Shown here in pieces: positions 28,233 through 37,465 of a stretch of DNA of 64,000 nucleotides. Numbering within the stretch: the stretch's first letter is position 1; each line of letters opens with the position of its first letter. The notes below the pieces were generated by a model. The model had not been told where the DNA came from. It searched no databases and worked only from the letters and a program-made list of their open reading frames with translations. The translations under genes and the position numbers were made by a program. Origin of the DNA: Pseudoalteromonas rubra (lineage in GTDB: Bacteria; Pseudomonadota; Gammaproteobacteria; Enterobacterales; Alteromonadaceae); NCBI RefSeq assembly GCF_001482385.1, contig NZ_CP013611.1, positions 1,426,001-1,490,000 on the forward strand. The letters run 5' to 3'.

Positions 28233-28828
28233 GTCAGCCACTGGAAAAACTCAGACAACGCGTTGACGAGTTGCAACATCATGCTGAGCAATTTGATAAA
28301 GCAAAATGGTTTGATAAAAACCGCTATATTCAGTCACAACCCAGCCTGTTTGACAGCCATGTGTTTCGTAGCAAAAGCCTGAAGCTCAGTGACTATGTGG
28401 ATGAAGTGAAAGAAGCAGTCGCAAACTTGCCCCCACAGTCGCAGCGTCATGCTTTGCAATATGCAGTGGAACACATTGGCGAACAAATTGAAGCCATTAT
28501 TAAGGTGCTTAAATCAACCGGGGTCTGGGCCAAGGAAAACCGCTTTCAGCCACATAGAAAGGCAAAAGTGTACCGTCAGGCCGTGAAAAAGATCATGCAA
28601 CCGTCTCATGAACTCTATCAGGAGTTATCTCAAAATCACGAATTCGAGCGGCGACTGCAAGAAATGATCTCGCTACGTCAGAACCAACTGATCAAAGCAT
28701 CACCCGAGCAGGCAAGCCAGCTAAACAAAGAGATCCTTGCCCTGCACGGTCGACTTGGGCGGTGCAGAAAGGCCATCAGTGCAACCGAGGATAAGATTCA
28801 GCAGCAAGAAAAGCAGCGTCGATCCTGA
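28229..28828 (+). CDS. priC: Primosomal replication protein N'' (PriC)
   Basis: A 199-residue, mostly helical basic protein matching PriC. It helps reload the replicative helicase DnaB at stalled forks by binding SSB and single-stranded DNA. The recognisable segments are KWFDKNRYIQSQPSLFDSHVF near the N-terminus and AVEHIGEQIEAIIKVLKSTGVW in the middle. Heptad-like charged helices follow to the end. It overlaps the TSUP gene by 4 nt. With dinG and polB next door this forms a small DNA-repair/restart neighbourhood. Confidence 0.85.
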   Translation: MSQPLEKLRQRVDELQHHAEQFDKAKWFDKNRYIQSQPSLFDSHVFRSKSLKLSDYVDEVKEAVANLPPQSQRHALQYAVEHIGEQIEAIIKVLKSTGVWAKENRFQPHRKAKVYRQAVKKIMQPSHELYQELSQNHEFERRLQEMISLRQNQLIKASPEQASQLNKEILALHGRLGRCRKAISATEDKIQQQEKQRRS

Positions 28829-28847
28829 ACAAAGTAATAGTAACGTT

Positions 28848-29774
28848 ATGTTGTTTTATCATCCCAGCTACAGTGCGCTATCTTTGCCCCCTAAGCACAG
28901 GTTTCCCATTGAGAAATATCGCCTGCTCTATCAACAACTGTTACAGACCCCGTGTGCCAGCGGGCTGATCCAACCTAATTTAGTCGCCTCACCGGCACAA
29001 ATCACGCTATGTCATGATCCCGAGTATGTCTCTGCGTTTCTTAATGGCACATTGCCCGACGGCGCAATCAAACGAATGGGGTTTCCCTGGTCAGAGCAAT
29101 TAGTAGAACGTACGTTACATTCTGTGGGGGCAACATTAGAAGCTGCTCAACAGGCACTCAGCGATGGCTTTGCTGCCAACCTGAGTGGTGGTTATCATCA
29201 TGCTTTTAGCGACCGGGCTGCCGGCTTTTGTATCTTCAACGATTTGGCCATTGCTGCCAGACACCTTATTCAAACCGGTCAGGCCGATTCGGTATTACTA
29301 CTAGACTGTGATGTACACCAGGGTGACGGTAGTGCAGAAATCCTGGCTGACGATACGCAAATAATCACTTGCTCGCTGCATTGTGAGCAGAATTTTCCCA
29401 AACTGAAACGTCAATCCGATTACGACTTCGCCTTACCGGTCGATTGCTCAGATGCTACGTATCTGGCAACACTCAACGACGCCCTGTCTTTGTGCACCCG
29501 TCTCCATCAACCAGACATCATCCTTTACAATGCCGGGGCAGATATATATCGCCTTGATGAACTCGGGCATTTAGCGGTTAGCCTGGAAGGTGTACTGGCA
29601 AGGGATACACAGGTATTAGGCCATGCCAGGCAGCAGGGTATTCCTTTGATGGCAGCGCTTGGCGGCGGTTATCAGCGTACGGTTAGCCGTTTGGTCAACG
29701 TGCATATGCAGCTTTTTATCGCATTGCAGCAGGTCTGGCCGGAACGCTTCACTGTCTCAAAGTCCCTTAAATAA
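28848..29774 (+). CDS. Histone deacetylase-like amidohydrolase
   Basis: A 308-residue member of the arginase/deacetylase fold, a zinc enzyme removing acetyl groups from lysine or polyamine-like substrates. Catalytic landmarks are GGYHHAF (tandem His), LLDCDVHQGDGSAEI (Asp and His zinc ligands) and YNAGADIYRLDELGHL (second Asp ligand region). ALGGGYQR near the end carries the usual glycine loop. Start ATG 28848 fits family length; the frame is open further upstream into priC but that part is not homologous. It lies 19 nt after priC, likely the last gene of the dinG-TSUP-priC unit. Its natural substrate is not known. Confidence 0.83.
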   Translation: MLFYHPSYSALSLPPKHRFPIEKYRLLYQQLLQTPCASGLIQPNLVASPAQITLCHDPEYVSAFLNGTLPDGAIKRMGFPWSEQLVERTLHSVGATLEAAQQALSDGFAANLSGGYHHAFSDRAAGFCIFNDLAIAARHLIQTGQADSVLLLDCDVHQGDGSAEILADDTQIITCSLHCEQNFPKLKRQSDYDFALPVDCSDATYLATLNDALSLCTRLHQPDIILYNAGADIYRLDELGHLAVSLEGVLARDTQVLGHARQQGIPLMAALGGGYQRTVSRLVNVHMQLFIALQQVWPERFTVSKSLK

Positions 29775-29878
29775 CAACACATTTACCCACACACCCGTCG
29801 TTAAAAATTGCCACTGGCATTAACCACTGAGGTGGTTTATGTTGTACAATTACAATAACTTCAAAATGGAGCATGACG

Positions 29879-30151
29879 ATGAAACTTCATGATGATTTGC
29901 ACAATTATTACGAAAAGATTGTGCTCGAAAATATTGAGGAACGCGGCCTTGACCACAAGTATGATGAAGATGTCATGGCCGACCTGTGTTGTACCGCACT
30001 GAACCGGTTACCTGCTCGCTATATTCGCTTCGATGTCGATATGGAGTTTTATCTGCCGACAGACGAGAGAACCGAGATGGAAGCACGGGTCAAGGAAGCC
30101 GTTGATTATGCACTTTCACAAATTTCGAAAAAGAAACAATTTCAGCCATGA
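29879..30151 (+). CDS. ComFB-family protein (late competence development)
   Basis: A 90-residue protein matching the ComFB family: [12 protein letters not shown] at the start and [19 protein letters not shown] in the middle, including the two cysteines. Proteins of this family are small helical regulators; some bind cyclic dinucleotides. Start ATG 29879 is preferred over ATG 29873 because GGAG (29868-29871) is 7 nt from the former and 1 nt from the latter. It overlaps the next gene by 4 nt. Whether it links to competence here is not known. Confidence 0.75.
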   Translation: MKLHDDLHNYYEKIVLENIEERGLDHKYDEDVMADLCCTALNRLPARYIRFDVDMEFYLPTDERTEMEARVKEAVDYALSQISKKKQFQP

Positions 30152-30312
30152 CCCAAAATACCTTAGAACACGCACCTGAGCACATTAAACTGGCCGTCGA
30201 TCTGATCATGTTGCTGGAAGAAAATAATGTACCGGCAGAGCAGGTGCTCGCCGCACTTGAAATCGTTCAGGCAGATTTTGCCAAAAAGCTGGATACAGAA
30301 AGCTCACTCTAA
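30148..30312 (+). CDS. ybaM: YbaM-like small protein (DUF2496)
   Basis: A 54-residue protein read from ATG 30148, which overlaps the ComFB stop by 4 nt. The core [18 protein letters not shown] followed by [16 protein letters not shown] closely follows E. coli YbaM as I remember it. The family is cytoplasmic and uncharacterised. Translational coupling to the ComFB gene suggests joint expression. Confidence 0.8.
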   Translation: MTQNTLEHAPEHIKLAVDLIMLLEENNVPAEQVLAALEIVQADFAKKLDTESSL

Positions 30313-30397
30313 AACAACAAAAAAATTCACAATTAATTTACCCTTATATCATATTCCCATCTCACAATGACGACAATTTATGATGTAAGGAACAAAC

Positions 30398-31192
30398 ATG
30401 ACAACACTAAACCTACGTGCACTCACTCTGATCACATCCAGCCTCCTTAGCGGCGGGGCACTGGCAAATGATTTTGCGGCACTCGATCAAGCCTTACCTT
30501 CTGGCTATGCAATCAATGGGACCGAACCCGTATTCGATTTTGATGGGGACGGATGCCTGCCCAGTGCAGGGATCAGCCGCAGTGGGCAGCAAAATGCAGG
30601 ATTAAAAACCTCAGGCAGTCTGGGTGGCAATTGCCGTGACAACCAATTCTTAAACACGTCAAACACTGTACATCGCCATGCCTGTAAAGAAACCGAACAG
30701 GGTCGTTTCTGTGGTCACTTCTATGCAATGTATTTTAAGAAGGATCAGGTATTTCCATACTTTGGAGGCGGCCATCGCCATGACTGGGAGTATGCAGCGG
30801 TATGGACCAAAGATGGCCAGGTGACACATGGCAGTTACAGCGCTCACGGAGACCTTTACACAAAACCAGCCAATGAGTTACCTTTTGAAAACGGCCATCT
30901 AAAAATTGTCTATCACAAAGACGGCATTCTGACTCATGCATTTCGATTCGCCAAATCCAATGAAGTGGCTGAAAATGGTTACAACCGCTTTGTGACGCCA
31001 AATATTATCAGCTGGTATACTATGTCAGGAGATGGCATAGACAATCAGGGGTTGCGTAACAAGCTAAACCTATATGACTACGGCTCGGCAACTTTACCAG
31101 TAAAAGACAGCCGTTTCCTGACTAACCTCAATCGATTCAAGCCTTCAGGCTATCCAACTTATAGCACGGCTGACGTATTAGCGGCTCAGTAA
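30398..31192 (+). CDS. Secreted Nep1-like (NPP1 family) necrosis-inducing protein
   Basis: A 264-residue protein with a signal peptide cleaved near Ala23 (GALA-ND) and the NLP heptapeptide GHRHDWE at residues 125-131, the hallmark of the NPP1 family. The calcium/metal-binding acidic and His residues of the family lie in this motif and in the region before it. Four cysteines can pair (GDGCLP with GGNCRD, and HACKE with RFCGH). NLPs bind glycosyl inositol phosphoryl ceramides of plant and oomycete membranes and lyse cells; some bacterial members act in rot pathogens. It stands alone with an 85-bp upstream gap and a convergent hairpin downstream. Its target in a marine host is unknown. Confidence 0.85.
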   Translation: MTTLNLRALTLITSSLLSGGALANDFAALDQALPSGYAINGTEPVFDFDGDGCLPSAGISRSGQQNAGLKTSGSLGGNCRDNQFLNTSNTVHRHACKETEQGRFCGHFYAMYFKKDQVFPYFGGGHRHDWEYAAVWTKDGQVTHGSYSAHGDLYTKPANELPFENGHLKIVYHKDGILTHAFRFAKSNEVAENGYNRFVTPNIISWYTMSGDGIDNQGLRNKLNLYDYGSATLPVKDSRFLTNLNRFKPSGYPTYSTADVLAAQ

Positions 31193-31202
31193 TCTAAGCA
31201 CC

Positions 31203-31225
31203 TGGCCCACGGCAAAAGTGGGCCA
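31203..31225. terminator. Hairpin between convergent genes
   Basis: TGGCCCAC and GTGGGCCA form a perfect 8-bp GC-rich stem around a 7-nt loop, between the NLP gene (ends 31192) and the minus-strand gene (ends 31231). No T run follows in either direction. Confidence 0.45.
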
Positions 31226-31230
31226 CATCG

Positions 31231-31689
31231 CTACGCGGTTTTCGCGAGTGCCTCAGCAGAAGTTTGCAATTTATACTGGGCGAAAAAGCGACTATCTGCT
31301 TCTGAGTCACTAGGGCAGGCAAAATACGCGACATCATCGCGCACCGGCTCCGGCTGGGCGTGCTTACCATCTTCCCAATACAATACAGCATGTTTGACCA
31401 GCTCTTCCAGGTAAGTGTGATCCCAGCTGTAGTGGCAGTAACCGTGATGGTCAGACAGATAAGGCGCGTAGTCGCCACTGGTTTCAATATTGGTGACGCC
31501 ATTTTTATAATCGGCGAACGCTTTTGCGTCTTCCTCGGCAGTGGCAGGGTCGACAAAATAGGCGACATCACGGCGCGGTGGCAAGGCCTGAGGCAAGCCA
31601 AACTTCTCTCTTACGGCCGAACATTCAACGACAATCCAGGAAACAAAATGGGCCCCTATCTGGTGATCCCACTTTAACGCAACAAACAT
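31231..31689 (-). CDS. Unknown protein with an internal repeat
   Basis: A 152-residue soluble protein without signal or membrane segments, rich in Asp, His, Tyr and Trp. Two copies of a segment lie at residues 37-62 and 115-140. Aligned, they share 14 of 26 positions (pattern P-x-R-x-DVAYF-x2-P...E-x-D...FA-x-YK). Between them is a His/Tyr-rich stretch (LSDHHGYCHYSWDH). ATG 31689 has AAGGAG 8 nt upstream, a strong site. Another frame on the same strand (31194-31601) is a shadow. No family was recognised. Confidence 0.6.
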   Translation of the reverse strand: MFVALKWDHQIGAHFVSWIVVECSAVREKFGLPQALPPRRDVAYFVDPATAEEDAKAFADYKNGVTNIETSGDYAPYLSDHHGYCHYSWDHTYLEELVKHAVLYWEDGKHAQPEPVRDDVAYFACPSDSEADSRFFAQYKLQTSAEALAKTA

Positions 31690-32121
31690 CTCAACTCTCC
31701 TTCTAAGCTCAATTCATCTTGGTCCGTTCGGCCAATCCCATACTAAATTGGGATTGTACCTAGGAATGCGCGCGAAGCTTACCGGAAATTATTGTCAAAA
31801 AGTAGTCAATTCACCGTTTTTTTCATGACATTTTCTGATCTGGATTAGGAAATCAATGACTCACTCAGTACATTTTCACCCTCACTGAGCCAAGCGTACT
31901 TGATCTGGCATTCGTTTAAAAAGCACTCAAAAAGTGCCGGGCTGTGGCAGTCTGAAATGTGTCTAATTTGATGAAATCGTTACAAGGTATTACAGCTTGG
32001 TCAATCACCGCTAATATGTCGCTATTTGTCGTGAAATTTAAAAATGCGGGCTTACCTGATGCTAGCAGTTTTTTGTCATTTCATTAAACTGCACAGTGAA
32101 GCTCAACACTTGGACGTTGTT
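31690..32121. other. Divergent intergenic region
   Basis: A 432-bp space between the repeat protein (minus) and the RND permease (plus). It should hold promoters for both. The open frame of the permease extends to 32044, but that extension is not transporter-like. I see no repeat or RNA gene. Confidence 0.45.
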
Positions 32122-35100
32122 ATGAACCTGACACGCAATTCACTAAAAAACCCTGCCGCTGTCATCGTGATCCTGGTGCTGCTAATACTGTTTGGCATTC
32201 TCAGTATTTTTAAGTTACCGATCCAACTTACGCCGGATATAGAACAACCACAAATAACCATATTTTCTGGCTGGCGGGAAGCGGCTCCCGAAGAAATCGA
32301 ATCCGTTATCATAGAACCTCTGGAAAACGCGGTTAAAAATACGCCAGGCGCGCTGGAGGTAAACACCACCATCAACCGTGGCAACGGCTTTATCTCCTTA
32401 ACTTTTGCCGTCGGTACTGACATGCAGCAAGCAATGCTGGATGTCCTGACTAACCTAAATCAGGCACCGCCACTGCCATTGGACGCCATTGACCCGGTGG
32501 TCAGTGCTGGTGGCAATGGTGGTCCCGCCGGACCAAACGCGGCCTCTTTGCTCGTCACCCCGCTACACTACCAAGGTGATGGTTTAGACCTGGATATGGC
32601 ACAGTACCAAAAAACCATTGAAGAACTCATTGAGCCACGCCTTGCAAGCATTCCGGGCGTTGCCCGGGTCAACCTTGCCAGTGAGCGACCTAAAGAGCTT
32701 CGCATCACCTTTGATCCTCACAAAGCAGCCGCTCTGGGGCTCACTTTAGGGCAGATCAGACAAACTCTGGCCAGCTCCAGAGATACCTCAGGGGGCCTGG
32801 CCGATGTAGGGCGACGTCAATATACTGTGCGCTTTACCGGTCAATACGATCTTCAAGATATGCTGCAAATGCGCATTGCCTATTCTCAGGATCGCCCCAT
32901 CTACCTCGGTGATGTCGCTACCGTTGCCGAAACTTACTCCGACCGACGAGCGATGAGTGGCCGTAACGGAAAGCCGGCCTATTATATCACCGTCTCCCGG
33001 GCTAATGGTGCCAACACAGTGGCCCTGCTTGATGGCATCAACAAGGCGATAGCCGAACTGAATGCAGGTCCTCTGCCTGAAGCAGGCATTGCGATTGAAC
33101 TCAGCTACGATGCTTCGATCCATATTCGAAATGCGTTATTATTAGTAAAGAGCAATCTCGGACTGGGCGTATTATTGTCCCTTGCCATTCTCTGGCTATT
33201 CTTTAGAGGGATAAAAACCACGCTGATCATCGCAGCGACGATCCCGGTCTCTCTGATGGTTGCTTTTTTAGCCCTCAATGCGTTCGAGCGTAGCCTGAAC
33301 GTGATTTCTCTGGCAGGTCTGGCCTTCGCTGTCGGCCTCGTGCTGGATGCGGCCATCATAGTGCAGGAAAATATCGCTCGCCTGAAGTCTAACGGGTTCG
33401 ACAACTATAAGGCGGCTTTACGCGGTGCGGGACAGGTTGCCGGTGCCCTGTTTGCCTCTACAGCCACCAGCGTCGCCATCTTTCTGCCCATCTTATTCAT
33501 GGCAGGTATTGAAGGGCAACTATTTTCCGACCTGGCATTGACCCTCTCCATCGCTGTGGTCGCTTCCTTATTATGTGCCCTGACCATTATTCCGGTCGCC
33601 AACCGCTATTTGCCTGATAGCAAAACGCAAACCGACCCCTACAAACACTATTGGCACAAACTGACCGCTCTCATCATGCGTCTGACCAACAGCAAGTTTA
33701 AGCAACTCAGCTGGGTTTGTGCCTTACTCGGCGGCTCTGCACTCGTCACCCTGACCATGTTGCCAAAAACTGATTTCATGCCACGCGCCCCGACAGATGG
33801 CTTTTTCTTCAATTTGATCACGCCGCCCGGTGGTAATATGGCCTATATGGAAGAGGAGCTGCTAAAACGCGTCAGAGCGCGGCTGATGCCTTATTATCAC
33901 GGCGACAAGCAACCTGGTATCAAAGACTTCAACTTTTACATTTTTGGCGCCAATGCCGGCGGATTTATTTACTCCGCAGATCCGCAGCGAGTTGAGGAGC
34001 TAATGCAAGTGGCCCGGGAAGAAATTTTTGTCGATCTGCCAGATACTCAGGTGTTCTTTTTCCGGGGATCGATGATCAACATTGCCAACGGCGGTGACGG
34101 TCGCGATATCAATATCGAACTCACCGGGCCAAATATGGACGACCTGGTTGCCGGGGCAGAAGTTGCCCTGCAAGCGGTCCAAATCGCAATGCCCGACGCC
34201 ACTGCGCGCCCACAGCCACGCCTGGATATGGCAGAGCCAGAGCTCAGGTTGCATCCCAATGACCGCCGTATTACTCAGGCCGGGCTGACTCGTCAGGATG
34301 TCTCGCAGGCAGTACAAGCGTTTACCGGCGGGCTATTTATCAATGAGTACTTTAACGGCAACGAGCGAATGAACGTTATTTTACGCGGTCAGACGTGGCA
34401 AACACCGGAAGAGCTCAAAGCTTTGCCTTTGTTCACGCCGGATGCCGGGATCCAGACACTGGGCGAGCTTGCCCAGGTCACCCGTACCGTGGGGCCCAGC
34501 CAGCTCCAAAGGATCAATGGCCGCCGTACAGTCAGCATCATAGTTACACCGCCAGCAGAGATGAGCTTGCAACAAGCACAGGCAATCCTGACCGAGCAAG
34601 TAATGCCTAAGATCAAAGCACAATTACCAGAAACAGCCGGTGTGATCCTCGGCGGAAATGCGCAAAAAATGAACAGCGCGATAGAAGAAATGACCCTCAA
34701 CTTCTTCCTCGCTCTGTTTATTTTATTTTTACTGATGACCGCATTATTTAAATCAGTCCGCGACAGCGCCTTGGTGCTGCTCGTTATGCCACTGGCCATT
34801 GCCGGTGGTGTTGTCGCACTCTATGTGCTCAACCTGTTTGCCTTCCAGTCTTTAGACCTGCTCACCATGATCGGCTTTATCATCTTGCTGGGCTTGGTAG
34901 TCAACAACGCGATTTTGCTGGTTGATCAGACCCGCCACGCGCAAGCGCAGGGCATGAGCCGTCGTGATGCCGTCGAGCAGGCCGTCTTAATGCGCGCCCG
35001 ACCAGTCTATCTCAGTACGCTGACCAGCCTGTTTGGTATGCTACCGCTGATGCTGATGCCCGGCGTTGGATCAGAGATTTATCGTGGCCTGGCCACGGTT

Positions 35101-35244
35101 ATCGTCGGCGGCATGGCCATTAGTGCCCTGTTTACGCTGGTCCTGATGCCCAGTCTGTTACAACTTGGTAGGGATAAACAACCAACCTCGAAGGTCAATA
35201 ACGATAACAACAAACCTCAGTTAAATCTGGTCTCGAATCAGTAG
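32122..35244 (+). CDS. RND efflux permease (HAE-1 / hydrophobe type)
   Basis: A 1040-residue inner-membrane pump of the RND superfamily, driven by protons. It has the N-terminal helix and porter start (FKLPIQLTPDIEQPQITI) and a transmembrane helix-4 region with LAGLAFAVGLVLDAAIIVQENI, the site of the proton-relay Asp. The second-half repeat carries MIGFIILLGLVVNNAILLVDQ. It expels drugs, bile-like compounds or its own secondary metabolites. Start ATG 32122 gives the family N-terminus MNLTRNSLKNPAAV; GGA lies 7 nt upstream. The adaptor follows 9 nt later. No outer-membrane channel gene is nearby, so it probably uses a TolC encoded elsewhere. Confidence 0.9.
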   Translation: MNLTRNSLKNPAAVIVILVLLILFGILSIFKLPIQLTPDIEQPQITIFSGWREAAPEEIESVIIEPLENAVKNTPGALEVNTTINRGNGFISLTFAVGTDMQQAMLDVLTNLNQAPPLPLDAIDPVVSAGGNGGPAGPNAASLLVTPLHYQGDGLDLDMAQYQKTIEELIEPRLASIPGVARVNLASERPKELRITFDPHKAAALGLTLGQIRQTLASSRDTSGGLADVGRRQYTVRFTGQYDLQDMLQMRIAYSQDRPIYLGDVATVAETYSDRRAMSGRNGKPAYYITVSRANGANTVALLDGINKAIAELNAGPLPEAGIAIELSYDASIHIRNALLLVKSNLGLGVLLSLAILWLFFRGIKTTLIIAATIPVSLMVAFLALNAFERSLNVISLAGLAFAVGLVLDAAIIVQENIARLKSNGFDNYKAALRGAGQVAGALFASTATSVAIFLPILFMAGIEGQLFSDLALTLSIAVVASLLCALTIIPVANRYLPDSKTQTDPYKHYWHKLTALIMRLTNSKFKQLSWVCALLGGSALVTLTMLPKTDFMPRAPTDGFFFNLITPPGGNMAYMEEELLKRVRARLMPYYHGDKQPGIKDFNFYIFGANAGGFIYSADPQRVEELMQVAREEIFVDLPDTQVFFFRGSMINIANGGDGRDINIELTGPNMDDLVAGAEVALQAVQIAMPDATARPQPRLDMAEPELRLHPNDRRITQAGLTRQDVSQAVQAFTGGLFINEYFNGNERMNVILRGQTWQTPEELKALPLFTPDAGIQTLGELAQVTRTVGPSQLQRINGRRTVSIIVTPPAEMSLQQAQAILTEQVMPKIKAQLPETAGVILGGNAQKMNSAIEEMTLNFFLALFILFLLMTALFKSVRDSALVLLVMPLAIAGGVVALYVLNLFAFQSLDLLTMIGFIILLGLVVNNAILLVDQTRHAQAQGMSRRDAVEQAVLMRARPVYLSTLTSLFGMLPLMLMPGVGSEIYRGLATVIVGGMAISALFTLVLMPSLLQLGRDKQPTSKVNNDNNKPQLNLVSNQ

Positions 35245-35253
35245 GAGTCCACA

Positions 35254-36342
35254 ATGTTTGCAAGTCAATATAAACACGCTCTGGTCACCGTCCTTTTGAC
35301 CAGTGCCGTCAGCTTCAGTCAGCTGGTGAACGCAGCCCAGCCTGTGACAGTTGAGCCTATATCTCAGGGCCAGCTGACCAGTCAGCTGGCCGTTAATGGG
35401 ACCTTACATGGTAAGCGTGATATGGTCATCACGGCCGGTGTGTCTGGTCGATTACACTACGTTGCAGAGCCCGGTTTGGAAGTTGATAAAGGTGATGTGC
35501 TGGTGCGAATGGATACCCTGCCGCTTGAGCTGGAAAAAGCACGCCAGCTGGAGATGCTCAAACGCGCCCGGGTAAACTTACGATTTCAGAAACAAGAACT
35601 CGCACGCCTGACTGAACTGGCTAAAACCAGCAGTGCCGCCGCCAGTCAGGTAGACAAAGTGCAAAATGCCCATGATTTGGTGCTCTCAGATATCGCACTG
35701 GCGCAGGTTGAACTCAGAGTAATAGAAGATCAACTCAACCGTGCAACGGTCACAGCGCCATTCTCAGGCATCATTAGCAAACGTTACCATCGCGCCGGTC
35801 GAGACGTCAGCCGGGCTGATGAATTACTGAACCTGGTGGACATCCACCAGCTTGAGGCTCGCCTGTATGTACCCGTGAAATACCTGAGCTATGTACACAC
35901 TGGCCAATCCTTACCTATTAGTGCCGGAAATCTGGATGCCCCGCAAACCACAACCGCACAGGTCAGTGCCGTGATCCCAGCTACCGATCCACGCTCGCAA
36001 ACCTTTGAAGTGCGCGCGATGCTCGACCAGCCGGAAGAGTCAGATAACCAACAGCACTGGGCAGTGGGACAACTGGTAGATGTGTCCGTGCCACTGGCAG
36101 CCAGCGACCGGGCATTATTAGTTAATCGCGATGCACTGATATTGCGTAAACAAGGTATTCACGTGGTAAAAATCGATGCCAGTAACACTGCAACACAAAT
36201 TCCCGTGACAGTAGGCCAGGGTCAGGGCCAGCAAGTAGCCATTACCCCTAAGCCAAGCTATCAGCTTATCGCAGGAGACAGAGTTGCAGTACGCGGCGCA
36301 GAGCGACTGACCGATGGTCAGGAAGTTGAGGTACAAAATTAA
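35254..36342 (+). CDS. RND efflux periplasmic adaptor (membrane fusion protein)
   Basis: A 362-residue HlyD/AcrA-type adaptor that links the permease to an outer-membrane channel. The signal peptide is about residues 1-28 (ending VNA). A lipoyl half-motif follows (GRLHYVAEPGLEVDKGDVLVRM), then a coiled-coil hairpin at about 100-160 with many Glu/Lys/Arg heptads, the second lipoyl half (TVTAPFSGIISKRY) and a beta-barrel domain. It has no lipobox. The gene comes after the permease, the reverse of the usual adaptor-permease order. A terminator follows. Confidence 0.88.
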   Translation: MFASQYKHALVTVLLTSAVSFSQLVNAAQPVTVEPISQGQLTSQLAVNGTLHGKRDMVITAGVSGRLHYVAEPGLEVDKGDVLVRMDTLPLELEKARQLEMLKRARVNLRFQKQELARLTELAKTSSAAASQVDKVQNAHDLVLSDIALAQVELRVIEDQLNRATVTAPFSGIISKRYHRAGRDVSRADELLNLVDIHQLEARLYVPVKYLSYVHTGQSLPISAGNLDAPQTTTAQVSAVIPATDPRSQTFEVRAMLDQPEESDNQQHWAVGQLVDVSVPLAASDRALLVNRDALILRKQGIHVVKIDASNTATQIPVTVGQGQGQQVAITPKPSYQLIAGDRVAVRGAERLTDGQEVEVQN

Positions 36343-36358
36343 CACAGCTTACTAGCCC

Positions 36359-36396
36359 AATGAGCCTGCTTAAGGAAGAGCTAAGGCTCATTTTTT
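36359..36396 (+). terminator. Rho-independent terminator of the RND operon
   Basis: AATGAGCCT pairs with AGGCTCATT, followed by a T run to 36396. The loop is 16 nt and partly self-complementary. It lies 16 nt after the adaptor stop. Confidence 0.8.
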
Positions 36397-36529
36397 AATT
36401 CAATCTAATAGAATCAAACATTTAATATTTTTTAATAAGCGCACTTTTATCAATTTAAGCGTTTTTAACTGGTATATCCTGCTGTTTCGGTCAACGCTGT
36501 TGCTGTCCAATAACAACAAGGAATACGCG

Positions 36530-37447
36530 ATGAAAAACCCCGTCTTTTTTTCTTTTTCGGTCTTAAGTGCCAGTATGCTGATTGCCTGTACCAGCCAACC
36601 TCTGGGTGCTCAGCCAGTCCAAATCATGTTTGACGATTTCACTTATACGCGTTTTGAGCAAGCACAAGATAATGGCTGGCAACTACGCTCAGATGTCGGC
36701 CATCCCGGCATAAAGAATGCGATCTGGTGGCATGAAGGCGTGAGCTTCCATGCTGATCCACATAACCCGGATAACCGGGTCATGCGGTTAACCTCAAAAA
36801 CCGATGGCAGTGCCGAAAATACCCGCCATGTACAGGTATGCCATAAACGGAAATACCTTGAAGGAACTTATGCCGCGCGGGTCTTTTTTACCGATAAACC
36901 CCAATATGGACCGGATGGTGACGGGGTGATCCAGACTTTTTATGCGATCAGCCCACTGGCCGCCCCTATGGATAAGAACTACAGTGAAATGGATTTTGAG
37001 TACCTGCCAAATGGAGGATGGGGCACCGACCGGCATGCCTTGTTCGCAACCTCCTGGGAAACTTTTCAGCTCACGCCCTGGACTAAAGTTAACGCCTATG
37101 ACTACGACATCAACCCTCTAGAAGGCTGGAACACGCTGGTGTTGCAAGTTGGCAATAGCACGCTGAAATACTACATTAACGGCAAACTGTACGCGGAGCA
37201 TGGCAGCAACGTATACCCGGAAGTGGCAATGTCGATAAACTTTAACCAGTGGTTTGACCCCAACAAAATCATCAATTCCAACGAAATGCGCCAGTACTAT
37301 CAAGATGTTGACTGGGTTTACTTCGTCAAAGATAAGATTGTCGCAGTCAATGAGGTCGGCAAGCAGGTTGAACAATTACGCAAACAGAATGTGCGCCACA
37401 AAGATACCGTGCCATCCTCTGGGTATGATGACTATTGCAGCCTGTAA
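36530..37447 (+). CDS. GH16-like glycoside hydrolase lipoprotein
   Basis: A 305-residue protein with a lipoprotein signal (lipobox LIAC at about 16-20), so it is anchored in the periplasm or outer membrane. The mature part has a concanavalin-type jelly-roll. The GH16 catalytic signature E-x-D-x-E is seen as EMDFE (Glu153, Asp155, Glu157) in NYSEMDFEYLPNGGW. GH16 enzymes cleave beta-1,3/1,4-glucans, agar, porphyran or carrageenan, which fits a marine organism. Start ATG 36530 has AAGGAA 8 nt upstream; the open frame from 36500 is an extension. The substrate cannot be told. It is convergent with the next regulator gene. Confidence 0.72.
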   Translation: MKNPVFFSFSVLSASMLIACTSQPLGAQPVQIMFDDFTYTRFEQAQDNGWQLRSDVGHPGIKNAIWWHEGVSFHADPHNPDNRVMRLTSKTDGSAENTRHVQVCHKRKYLEGTYAARVFFTDKPQYGPDGDGVIQTFYAISPLAAPMDKNYSEMDFEYLPNGGWGTDRHALFATSWETFQLTPWTKVNAYDYDINPLEGWNTLVLQVGNSTLKYYINGKLYAEHGSNVYPEVAMSINFNQWFDPNKIINSNEMRQYYQDVDWVYFVKDKIVAVNEVGKQVEQLRKQNVRHKDTVPSSGYDDYCSL

Positions 37448-37465
37448 AAGCGCGGTACTGTGCCT

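Noticed and set aside
31194..31601. Alternative minus-strand frame of 135 codons
   Set aside because: Overlaps the repeat-containing protein at 31231-31689, which has a strong ribosome site and an internal repeat. The alternative has neither.
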